NCBI GenBank assembly: GCA_008017145.1
Contig: SSGY01000163.1
Location: 1 to 30,526 of the forward strand
Source of the DNA: Neisseriales bacterium
GTDB taxonomy: Bacteria; Pseudomonadota; Gammaproteobacteria; Burkholderiales; UBA11063
Length of the DNA: 30,526 bases
Direction: 5' to 3'
Below the pieces are notes generated by a model. That model was not told the DNA's origin. It did not search any database and worked only from the letters and a program-made list of their open reading frames with translations. A program made the translations under genes and the position numbers. Positions 21,594 to 29,020 of the stretch are shown piece after piece. The stretch's first letter is position 1; every line of letters starts with the position of its first letter.

Positions 21594-22717
21594 GTGAAAA
21601 TCGGTTTGGATTACCAGAAATCAGCTTTGCTGCAAAAGACCCAGAGTTAATCAGAGCTCAAATGCTTACTCGATTCAAAGAAAAATCAGGACGAGAACTT
21701 TCTGCGGCGGATCCTATTACGACTTTGTTTAATGTCTTTACAGCTGAAATGGTTGGAATGCGTTCATTAGTCGACTTCGTTGGTAAACAAAATCTGCTTG
21801 CATATGCGCGAGACGATTACCTAGATAACAAAAATATGGATTTTGATTTAAGACGGTTTGTTGCAGTAAAAGCAGTAGTAACTATTCATTTTACAATAAA
21901 TCAGCTACAGTTAACTGAAAGAGTAATATCTAAAGGCACCAAGGTTACGGCAGATTCCAAAGTGTTTTTTGAAGTTACTGAAGATATCAGCGTTCCAGTT
22001 GATGCCACGTTTATTGATGTAACCTGCAGTGCTACTGCAGGTGGCGCGATTGGAAATGGTTATTTACCTGGAACAATTGTTACTCAAGTAAATCCGTTGG
22101 CGTTTGTCGGAGGTGTCACTAATATTGACATTTCAGCTGGTGGAGTTGATTCTGAATCTGATTTTGCTTTTGTAGAACGCAGATTGGTTGCACCACACGC
22201 TTTGTCAACTGCTGGTCCTGATAAAGGTTATGAATATTGGGCTAGAACTGGAAGTGCCTCAATTATAGATGTGGAGCCATATTCACCATCTCCAGGAGTG
22301 GTATATATAGTTCCATTAATGATTGATGGTCGCTTTCCAACGGAAGCAGAGCTTGAAGTAATTGAAGATGCTTGTTCACCAAGCAGCAGGCGACCGTTAA
22401 CTGACAAAGTTAAGGCAGTTAGTCCGGTAGCGGTCGATTATGAAATTAGACTGACATATTGGATTAGTTCTAAAGCAGAAATTGATCCTAGTCAGATTCA
22501 GGAAAATATTAATAAAGCCGTTGATAACTTTATTTATTTAACTAAAACCAAGCTTGGACGCCCGATTAATCCATCTGTTTTAGAAAATATGATTATGGCA
22601 GCTGGTGCTAGAAGGGTTAGCATAGCTAGTCCAGTTCAGACAGAATTATCTTGTCTAGAAGTTGGGAATAATGTTAACCACGATGTGGTATTTGGTGGCA
22701 TTGAGAAAGATTACTAA
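21590..22717 (+). CDS. Baseplate protein J, P2 gpJ-like
   Basis: A 375-aa protein (P2 gpJ 302 aa). The N-terminal helical part (LIRAQMLTRFKEKSGRELSAADPITTLFNVFTAEMVGMRSLVDFVGKQNLLAYARDDYLDN) is followed by a beta-rich middle (ISKGTKVTADSKVFFEVTED, GAIGNGYLPGTI) and HALSTAGPDKGYEYWARTGSASIIDVEPYSPSPGVVYIVPLM, then SSRRPLTDKVKAVSPVAVDYEI. These are standard baseplate J features (T4 gp6-like wedge). It forms the wedge ring that transmits the contraction signal. Confidence 0.93.
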   Translation: MSENRFGLPEISFAAKDPELIRAQMLTRFKEKSGRELSAADPITTLFNVFTAEMVGMRSLVDFVGKQNLLAYARDDYLDNKNMDFDLRRFVAVKAVVTIHFTINQLQLTERVISKGTKVTADSKVFFEVTEDISVPVDATFIDVTCSATAGGAIGNGYLPGTIVTQVNPLAFVGGVTNIDISAGGVDSESDFAFVERRLVAPHALSTAGPDKGYEYWARTGSASIIDVEPYSPSPGVVYIVPLMIDGRFPTEAELEVIEDACSPSSRRPLTDKVKAVSPVAVDYEIRLTYWISSKAEIDPSQIQENINKAVDNFIYLTKTKLGRPINPSVLENMIMAAGARRVSIASPVQTELSCLEVGNNVNHDVVFGGIEKDY

Positions 22718-23376
22718 TGGCAAATATATTTGATACTCCATTAATACACTTGCTGCCATCTGCATTTAGTGATATTGATGAAATTCGTTGGATATGTGAA
22801 TCTGTCCAGCCTGAAATAGATGAAATACTTGAAATTATTCGTAACAAACTATTCTTTTCTAGTTTCGATAAGCTTGACGAGCTTGCACTTGACTATTTGT
22901 TATTTGAATCAGGTATTGGTGGTTCAATTGAGAATTCATTTATTACCAGTCGTACAGATAAGATTAAATTTCTTAAAAATTACGTTAAGCTGAATCAATT
23001 GCGTGGCACAAAAGATGGCATTCTACATGCGGTTGATATGCTTGATATTAATGCTGAAGTAACGGAATGGTTTGATATCCCAGAAGAGCTAGAACCATAT
23101 TGGTTTAAGCTTAAGATTATCAGCGATCGAGTTTTTACAGATAACGAATTAAAATTAATTCGAGCATATGTGACAGCGTATAAGAATACTCGCAGCTGGT
23201 TTAAGACTGAGATTAAGAATACTTATTATTCTGATATTTATCCTTCTTTGATATTAAAAAGACGGATCACATTTAAATCGCGTGCTGAATTTATAACCGC
23301 TATTTCTTCAAGTGTTTATTCAGCTGTAATAAGTAAAGAACGGATAGTGTTGAAAGGAAAGTTTAATGTCAACTAA
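22717..23376 (+). CDS. Tail/baseplate protein I, P2 gpI-like
   Basis: A 219-aa protein (P2 gpI 176 aa). The opening FDTPLIHLLPSAFSDIDEIRWICESVQPEIDEILEIIRN and LDELALDYLLFESGI...KNYVKLNQLRGTKDGILHAVDML match gpI, in which a short helical repeat binds J and the fibre. The last 45 residues (YPSLILKRRITFKSRAEFITA) are longer than P2. It connects the baseplate with the tail fibres. Overlaps with J (1 base) and with gene H (11 bp) suggest coupled translation. Confidence 0.87.
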   Translation: MANIFDTPLIHLLPSAFSDIDEIRWICESVQPEIDEILEIIRNKLFFSSFDKLDELALDYLLFESGIGGSIENSFITSRTDKIKFLKNYVKLNQLRGTKDGILHAVDMLDINAEVTEWFDIPEELEPYWFKLKIISDRVFTDNELKLIRAYVTAYKNTRSWFKTEIKNTYYSDIYPSLILKRRITFKSRAEFITAISSSVYSAVISKERIVLKGKFNVN

Positions 23377-24088
23377 AACGATAGTAACTAATCTTGGTAA
23401 AGAGCTAATAGCAAAAGCTACTGCAACTGGTACCACAGTTAATTTAAAGTATTTTGCAGTGGGTGATGGTAATGGAAACGAATATATCCCTGATGGCACT
23501 GAAATTGCTCTAAAAAAAGAAAATTGGCGCTCGAATATAGGAAGTATTGTTGTTAGCAAGTCAGATGCAAAAGAATTACTGATTGATACGCCAATTCCTG
23601 AAGATGCTGGTGGCTGGTGGATTAGAGAATACGGGGTTTTTGATGAAAATAATAATTTAATACTTATCGGCACTCCAATGCCTTTTTATAAATCTAAGAC
23701 AACTGAAGGTGAGGTTTTAATTGTTGACTTTAATTTGTCTTTAATTTTACAAAATATAGCAAGTATTCAATTTATTGTTGATCCAACAGCATATGTCTCA
23801 CATCAATACTTAAAAGAAGATAACTATACAATCAATGGTCAGTTAGCTTTTACGCAACGCCCTAGATGTGAAAATAGTGTTTTTGCTTTAAAGTCAGATT
23901 TAGATGGAGTGGGTAAATATCCAGATATTACGGATAAAGATGGGATCGTTACAATTCGACAACAAAATGGAAAGGCAGCTACTATGGTCTTTGATTCAGT
24001 AGATAATCCATCTAAATCAACAATTATAGACGGAACAAACGGAATACAACTTAACGGTACTTCAATTAAACTTTATAGGAATGAATAA
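23366..24088 (+). CDS. Tail fibre attachment protein, P2 gpH N-terminal (DUF3751) type
   Basis: A 240-aa protein whose first 160 residues are the DUF3751 domain of P2 gpH: TKTIVTNLGKELIAKATATGTTVNLKYFAVGDGNG, then DTPIPEDAGGWWIREYGVFDENNNLILIGTPMPFYK. This domain attaches the fibre to the baseplate. P2 gpH is 669 aa, so only the attachment part plus a short tail (IVTIRQQNGKAATMVFDS) is present; the receptor-binding parts are probably the following three large proteins. GAAAGGAAAG precedes ATG 23366. It ends in a 1-base overlap with the next gene. Confidence 0.87.
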   Translation: MSTKTIVTNLGKELIAKATATGTTVNLKYFAVGDGNGNEYIPDGTEIALKKENWRSNIGSIVVSKSDAKELLIDTPIPEDAGGWWIREYGVFDENNNLILIGTPMPFYKSKTTEGEVLIVDFNLSLILQNIASIQFIVDPTAYVSHQYLKEDNYTINGQLAFTQRPRCENSVFALKSDLDGVGKYPDITDKDGIVTIRQQNGKAATMVFDSVDNPSKSTIIDGTNGIQLNGTSIKLYRNE

Positions 24089-25230
24089 TGTTTTTAATTA
24101 ATGAACAAACAGGCGCACTTAAAACAAGCAAAATTGAATTAGCTCATCATATTGAAATTAGTGAAGAGCAGTATAAAAAATTGAGCTGTATTCGGCAGGC
24201 TGAGAGAGTCATGGAGCTGGAAAAAATGTTTGGCCCGCTTCCTGATTTGGATGTAAATAAATTAACTGCCAATGAAGTTAAAGTACCTAGTGTCAATATT
24301 GATAAAGACGGTGTTAATAGTGAAAAAGGAATAAATGGTAAAAATAAAGCTGGTGACACGACTGTAACCATTGACTCTGAAACAGGTGATGCTAACTTTG
24401 CTGGGAAAATTACGGCAATAGATGCTTCATTTAAAAATAAGCCAGACATTCCTGATGCAAAAGGGAGTCCGAGTAAAGCGGCATCGATGGCTGATATTGC
24501 CGAAGCTGCAAAAGGTGGTATTCAGCATATTGTTTCCGAAGATGGAACATTGGCAGTTGATGACCTAGATAAATCAAATACTATAATTGATGTTAATCCT
24601 GCCTCTACAACTCGCCGTGGTGCGGTTAAGCCTGGCACTGGATTAACTGTATTACCTGATGGTACGCTTAATATCCAAGTTGCTTCCGATGTAGTTATTG
24701 GTGGAGTATTAGTTAAAGGAGGCGGTACTGGCATAGATATAACGCCAGAAGGTGTTATCTATCTGGATGGTGCAATTTCTCCATTTCTCTACATGGGAAC
24801 TTGGAGTGCAAAAACCAATACCCCACAAATTAGTGACAAAACTGGAAAACCAGATTCGTTTTACTTATGTCTCGAAGGTGGTGAAATTGATCTCGGTAGT
24901 GGCAATATTCAATTTGATATCGGCGATTGGGCATTATGCGAGGAAGAAGAAGGCAAAGCAGGTACTCAGAAATACGTAAATGTTCCAATGTCGAAAGCTA
25001 TGGTGGTATCTGCTAGCCAAATCAAAACTGGCACCTTGGGCAAAGGTATTGCCATGGATACAGATCAGCAAATCAAGACAACGGCTAATATCATAGCGAG
25101 TGTCTTGGAGGCAGCAACAGTCAATATTAGCGGTAAGATAACAGCACAATCCATTGAAGTGATCGAAACGATTACCGCAAAAAATATAAACATTGTAGGC
25201 GGTAAACTAACTTTTTCAAAATCTAGTTGA
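24088..25230 (+). CDS. Tail fibre protein 1, 380 aa
   Basis: The product begins MFLINEQTGALKTSKIELA, with a helical segment (EQYKKLSCIRQAERVMELEKM), then TTVTIDSETGDANFAGKITAID and a long beta-rich region (STTRRGAVKPGTGLTVLPDGTLNIQVA, YMGTWSAKTN, IDLGSGNIQFDIGDWAL). The end has repeated hydrophobic-polar strands (ATVNISGKITAQSIEVIETITAKNINIVGGKLTF), as in trimeric beta-fibre tips. It overlaps gpH by one base. It shares the start pattern and the IDSETG segment with the next gene, which points to duplication. A structural fibre role is inferred from position and composition; the receptor is unknown. Confidence 0.7.
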   Translation: MFLINEQTGALKTSKIELAHHIEISEEQYKKLSCIRQAERVMELEKMFGPLPDLDVNKLTANEVKVPSVNIDKDGVNSEKGINGKNKAGDTTVTIDSETGDANFAGKITAIDASFKNKPDIPDAKGSPSKAASMADIAEAAKGGIQHIVSEDGTLAVDDLDKSNTIIDVNPASTTRRGAVKPGTGLTVLPDGTLNIQVASDVVIGGVLVKGGGTGIDITPEGVIYLDGAISPFLYMGTWSAKTNTPQISDKTGKPDSFYLCLEGGEIDLGSGNIQFDIGDWALCEEEEGKAGTQKYVNVPMSKAMVVSASQIKTGTLGKGIAMDTDQQIKTTANIIASVLEAATVNISGKITAQSIEVIETITAKNINIVGGKLTFSKSS

Positions 25231-25250
25231 TTATTTATAAGGGGATCTAA

Positions 25251-26822
25251 ATGTATTTACATAATCCAGTAACTGGCGAGTTAAAAATATCGGATAAGCT
25301 GTTAGACGGCTTTGAACAGGTAACCTCATTGAAATATAAATCTTTATTGGTCAGCAAGAAAAATAAACTTGCAGAAAACAAGCAATCTCTGGAAATAAAC
25401 GGTAATAAGGGTATCAAAGGTAAAAGTACCAAAATTACTGGAAAAAAGGATGATAACTTGACTGTTGATATAGACTCAGAAACTGGGTTGGTATATGCTC
25501 TACAACTAAAAATACAAGATGAGGCGTTAGTACCAACTGTAGAAATAAACGATAATTCTAAGCGTGTTGCAAATACGGAGTGGGTAAAATTACAGGAGTA
25601 TGTTAATTCAAAAACGTTAGAAGCATATGTGATAAATAGTAGCCTTACTGATAAAACAATTGATGTTAATCTAAAATCAATTTTAATAATGGACGAAACC
25701 GTATCTACACAGACTTGGGTTCAACAACAGGGTTACTTAACATCTACATCATTAAATGGATATGCAACTCAAGACTGGGTTCAACAACAAGGTTACTTAA
25801 CATCTACATCATTAAATGGATATGCAACTCAAGGCTGGGTTCAACAACAGGGTTACTTAACATCTACATCATTAAATGGATATGCAACACAAGACTGGGT
25901 CCAGCAACAAGGTTACTTAACATCTGCATCATTAAGTGGATATGCAACTCAAGAATGGGTGAGTACAAATTATCAATCAAAGCTTAATTTTACTCCTGTT
26001 CAACAAGGTGGTGGTACTGGAATGGGTAGTAATAAGATATATATAGGATTGGTTAATAATGTTTTAAAAATACAAGTTGATGCTAAAACACCCGAAAAAA
26101 TACTATTAGCTAGTGAATTTAATTCATTATTTTCTATTTATACTCAAGGATATACTCATGGTTCATCTGTAGATTGGCAAATGACACATGTAGATTATTT
26201 GGGATTTTATTTATCTTGTGTTCCTAGTTTCTATGCAGCAGGTGGTGGAGATCAAAGAAGTGGCTTTACAGTAGATGATGCTTATGCTATTTCTGGTAGA
26301 AATTCTACTAACACTACTGGAAATGCATATAGATGTGTTGTAGACAAAAATCTTAAAGGTAAAGAAGAATGCTCTGAAAACCCACATTATTATTTATTAT
26401 CCGTAGGTGACTATGAAAATGTTACTGGGGTAGTAATGGAGTATGTAATTAGAGAAGAAGGTACATACTTGAAAAAACTTACTAAAGAAGAATATTTACA
26501 TATACTTGAAAGTTTTGAAACTTATACTGATAAATTTCTTTATTATAATAAAGAAATTAGCGAGCTTTATGAGGGGGAATTTCCATTAGAGTTTAAGAAG
26601 TTATGTAGTATTAGAGTTAAAAAGAATCTATTATTATGTACTGATAAATGGGCAACTAAACCATACTCCAATATTATGACTGAATCAGAATTAAATATTT
26701 TTGAAGAGCTCAGAGCATTGTGGCATTATGAAGTTTGTAACGATATTACTACTGAAGTAAACGTTAAAAACCTTCCAGAGTTCTTAGTCAAAAAACTTAA
26801 TATAAACTTAGCTAAATTATAA
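25251..26822 (+). CDS. Tail fibre protein 2 with tandem repeats and novel C-terminal domain, 523 aa
   Basis: AAGGGG precedes the ATG. The start MYLHNPVTGELKISDKLL and DNLTVDIDSETGLVYA resemble the previous gene. Residues 156-235 are four repeats of the unit WVQQQGYLTSTSLNGYATQD, ending in WVSTNYQSKLNF. Such repeats occur in fibre shafts of various phages, many from gut bacteria. The C-terminal 250 residues (GGGTGMGSNKIYIGLVNNVLKI onward, then SFYAAGGGDQRSGFTVDDAYAISG and YYLLSVGDYENVTGVVMEYV) form a mixed alpha/beta region that I do not recognise; it may be the receptor-binding head. Base composition is more AT-rich than the preceding genes. Fibre role is inferred. Confidence 0.68.
   Translation: MYLHNPVTGELKISDKLLDGFEQVTSLKYKSLLVSKKNKLAENKQSLEINGNKGIKGKSTKITGKKDDNLTVDIDSETGLVYALQLKIQDEALVPTVEINDNSKRVANTEWVKLQEYVNSKTLEAYVINSSLTDKTIDVNLKSILIMDETVSTQTWVQQQGYLTSTSLNGYATQDWVQQQGYLTSTSLNGYATQGWVQQQGYLTSTSLNGYATQDWVQQQGYLTSASLSGYATQEWVSTNYQSKLNFTPVQQGGGTGMGSNKIYIGLVNNVLKIQVDAKTPEKILLASEFNSLFSIYTQGYTHGSSVDWQMTHVDYLGFYLSCVPSFYAAGGGDQRSGFTVDDAYAISGRNSTNTTGNAYRCVVDKNLKGKEECSENPHYYLLSVGDYENVTGVVMEYVIREEGTYLKKLTKEEYLHILESFETYTDKFLYYNKEISELYEGEFPLEFKKLCSIRVKKNLLLCTDKWATKPYSNIMTESELNIFEELRALWHYEVCNDITTEVNVKNLPEFLVKKLNINLAKL
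25716..25955 (+). repeat. Four 60-bp tandem repeats in the fibre gene
   Basis: The 60-bp unit beginning TGGGTTCAACAACA repeats four times with starts at 25716, 25776, 25836 and 25896; a partial fifth starts at 25956 (TGGGTGAG). Copies differ at only a few bases, most in the fourth. Sixty is a multiple of three, so the frame is kept whatever the copy number; each copy adds 20 residues. Confidence 0.92.
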
Positions 26823-26848
26823 GCATGAGAGATAATCAAGGGAAAAAT

Positions 26849-28402
26849 ATGTCTAAAATACCAATTCTAAAAGCAGGAAAAAGAATTGACTTTCATCAGT
26901 TATTTGACGTCGGCATCTATGGTTTACCATCAGATGCCACTTTTATTAATGGACCTGATAATTTCAAAAGTAATGGCGTTATTCTAATTGAAAACTCATT
27001 TGATTCAGAGCAAAATAAAATTGTAATCCATACACTTTTTACTGATTACGCTGGTCTATTTGTTGAAGTTTATAATAGCTCTGATCAGAGCTGGTCTGAT
27101 TGGGCTGCTTCCAGTGTGTCTGGTGGTGGAGCAATTCAGCAGTTATGGGAATGTACCGATGGAAGTGTAACGGCAAATACTGAATACAACCCAAAGACCA
27201 GAACCTTCACAACCAAGATATCTGCCAGCGGGGCAAAAGGCGATAAAGGTGACAAGGGCGATCCTGGTACTGATGGGCAAAAAGGTGACACAGGTGAACG
27301 TGGCGAACAAGGTATTCCCGGAAAAGATGGAGCACAAGGAGCTAAGGGAGACAAAGGAGAAGCTGGACCACAAGGTGAACGTGGTGAGCAGGGTATTCCT
27401 GGAAAAGATGGAGCACAAGGAGTCAAGGGAGAAAAAGGCGACGTTGGAGCACAAGGCGAACGTGGATTAACTGGCGCAAAAGGTGACAAAGGCGATACTG
27501 GTCCTCCAGGTAAAGACGGTCGTGATGGTAATGATGAAACCTGCCTACCTGTTTATGAATTTAACTATGGCAAAGGATATACCGTTGAATATGATAAAAC
27601 TTTGATCCCAGCGGTAACTACTATTGATATCAAGAAACCTTTTCCAAGTAAAGAAATTATCATTTCTGTACCAGCAATTCTTGATAGCAATTATGATACT
27701 TTTAAGTACATGGTATTTGCAGTGAACCTAGGAACAACAACAGTTAAAATTGATGGAACGGATAACGAAATTGCTCACGATATGCTGGTCTATGTCCGAG
27801 TCTCGGTGGAAGTTGCCAAACTGCCAACAGCTTTGTATGTAAGTACTGAGTATATTGCATTCAAAATTGATGTTACTAAATTGTTTAATAATCCTGCCGC
27901 ATGGAATTGTAACCAGAAATTAATCAAAATAACAGCTAGTTCATACAATGAAAAAGGGTATCTGGCATTACCAGCTGTAATTGACGACTCAAATCCGAGC
28001 CGCACTTCATGGCATAGAACTAATAAGCTTGGAACTAATAGTTTGATTACACTGGCTAGTCAGATGTATTTTAACTATGATGGTCGACAAGTTAATTCTG
28101 GTAATGGTACTGTTGAATTTATAGTTGACATGCAGCGGAACCGATTTAGTAATAATTTTATTAAATATTTAGTTTTTTATGGTGAGACTACAACAGTAAT
28201 TCCTACTCATAAGCTTAAATTAATAATCAAGGCAAATTCTGATGCAAAAATCGTGACAGATAAACCATACACTATTCTAAACAAAAATGAATATACCTTT
28301 GAATTTTTAATCTCAAATGCAGCAGACAATATTCGAAATTATGTTGCAGTTACAATGGTTTGCCAGAACAGTAACATATTATTAACGGCATTCCAATTTT
28401 AG
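26849..28402 (+). CDS. Collagen-like tail fibre protein 3, 517 aa
   Basis: ATG 26849 follows AAGGGAA; ATG 26825 has no ribosome site. The N-terminal part (DFHQLFDVGIYGLPSDATFINGPDNF, YAGLFVEVYNSSDQSWSDWA) resembles pyocin-knob-type segments in fibres. Residues 128-226 are 33 uninterrupted Gly-X-Y triplets, with GERGEQGIPGKDGAQG present twice. The C-terminal 290 residues include an all-beta region (LPVYEFNYGKGYTVEYDK, VTTIDIKKPFPSKEIIISVPA) with no recognised domain. The collagen part would form a rigid triple-helical shaft and the C terminus the tip. It is the last gene before the lysis region. The shaft call is strong; receptor binding is inferred. Confidence 0.78.
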   Translation: MSKIPILKAGKRIDFHQLFDVGIYGLPSDATFINGPDNFKSNGVILIENSFDSEQNKIVIHTLFTDYAGLFVEVYNSSDQSWSDWAASSVSGGGAIQQLWECTDGSVTANTEYNPKTRTFTTKISASGAKGDKGDKGDPGTDGQKGDTGERGEQGIPGKDGAQGAKGDKGEAGPQGERGEQGIPGKDGAQGVKGEKGDVGAQGERGLTGAKGDKGDTGPPGKDGRDGNDETCLPVYEFNYGKGYTVEYDKTLIPAVTTIDIKKPFPSKEIIISVPAILDSNYDTFKYMVFAVNLGTTTVKIDGTDNEIAHDMLVYVRVSVEVAKLPTALYVSTEYIAFKIDVTKLFNNPAAWNCNQKLIKITASSYNEKGYLALPAVIDDSNPSRTSWHRTNKLGTNSLITLASQMYFNYDGRQVNSGNGTVEFIVDMQRNRFSNNFIKYLVFYGETTTVIPTHKLKLIIKANSDAKIVTDKPYTILNKNEYTFEFLISNAADNIRNYVAVTMVCQNSNILLTAFQF

Positions 28403-28416
28403 TTGAAAGGGTAGCT

Positions 28417-28581
28417 ATGGAATCTTTTTTGGCCGGACTAAGTTCTGAACACAAGTTTTGGCTGGCAATGATGGGGATGTCGTTTTTTAGTGTATTGGCA
28501 GCAATTGCCATGCTGAAAAAAATTCCTGTCAATTTTTTGGGCGTTAAACTTAATTACACAAAGGATGATGAAAATGTATAG
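28417..28581 (+). CDS. Small single-span membrane protein, candidate holin, 54 aa
   Basis: GAAAGGG precedes ATG 28417. The product has one hydrophobic segment (FWLAMMGMSFFSVLAAIAML, about residues 14-33), a short polar N terminus (MESFLAGLSSEHK) and a C terminus with KK and charged residues (NYTKDDENV). A single-span protein before an endolysin gene is a typical holin or antiholin layout. It overlaps the next gene by 8 bp. The lysis role is inferred from location and topology; no named holin family is recognised. Confidence 0.6.
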   Translation: MESFLAGLSSEHKFWLAMMGMSFFSVLAAIAMLKKIPVNFLGVKLNYTKDDENV

Positions 28582-29020
28582 ACAAATGATTAGATTATTA
28601 ACTGAAAAAAATAGAATTTTAATTGCCGGTATTGAGGCTATTTGTATTTTTTGTTTAATAGGGCTTGGCATGTTTGATATTGACAGGGGAACAGATGCGA
28701 TTAATATTTTTAATACAACCATGCCACATGTACCACAATTGATTTACATCGGAATCTTATGGGTTTTATTCGCTTTTTTTGAATTTTATCTGGTACTTAG
28801 TCAAAAATTTACGAAAGTAGTTGAGTGGTACCGAATGTCGATAACAGCTTTTATTCCATCATATATTATTTTTAAAGTCAAAATTTTGGGAGTGGAACTC
28901 TACTCAGGAGATATTTTTATATTTATTATTATCCCAATCTGCCAGATAGTAATGTTGGTGATATCTGGATTAGATGAATTACATCAACAAAATAACAAAC
29001 ATTTATCGGAGGAAAAATAA
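28574..29020 (+). CDS. Four-span membrane protein of the lysis region, candidate holin
   Basis: Of the nearby in-frame ATGs (28565, 28568, 28574) the last has the best spacing from AAGG and gives 148 aa. Hydrophobic segments lie at about residues 15-34, 55-76, 88-104 and 112-132, and the C terminus is polar (DELHQQNNKHLSEEK). It lies between the small membrane protein and the Ntn hydrolase, 1 bp before the latter's ATG. Together the two membrane proteins may form a holin/antiholin pair, or this one may serve a separate function such as exclusion. I do not recognise the family. Confidence 0.6.
   Translation: MYRQMIRLLTEKNRILIAGIEAICIFCLIGLGMFDIDRGTDAINIFNTTMPHVPQLIYIGILWVLFAFFEFYLVLSQKFTKVVEWYRMSITAFIPSYIIFKVKILGVELYSGDIFIFIIIPICQIVMLVISGLDELHQQNNKHLSEEK

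Noticed and set aside
25716..25955. Possible CRISPR array
   Set aside because: The repeats are contiguous 60-bp units without unique spacers and are in frame within a fibre gene; no cas genes are present.
25715..25987. Open frame (+1 relative to the fibre gene) with repeated STTGLLNIYIIKWICN-type units
   Set aside because: It is a shadow of the 60-bp tandem repeat: a period that is a multiple of three keeps every frame open. It has no ribosome site and lies wholly inside a fibre gene.
27136..27489. Proline-rich minus-strand open frame opposite the collagen region
   Set aside because: Gly-X-Y coding DNA read backwards gives proline/serine-rich open frames; no promoter or ribosome site supports it.
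24088..28402. Diversity-generating retroelement target region
   Set aside because: No reverse transcriptase, template repeat or adenine-biased variable copy was seen in the window.
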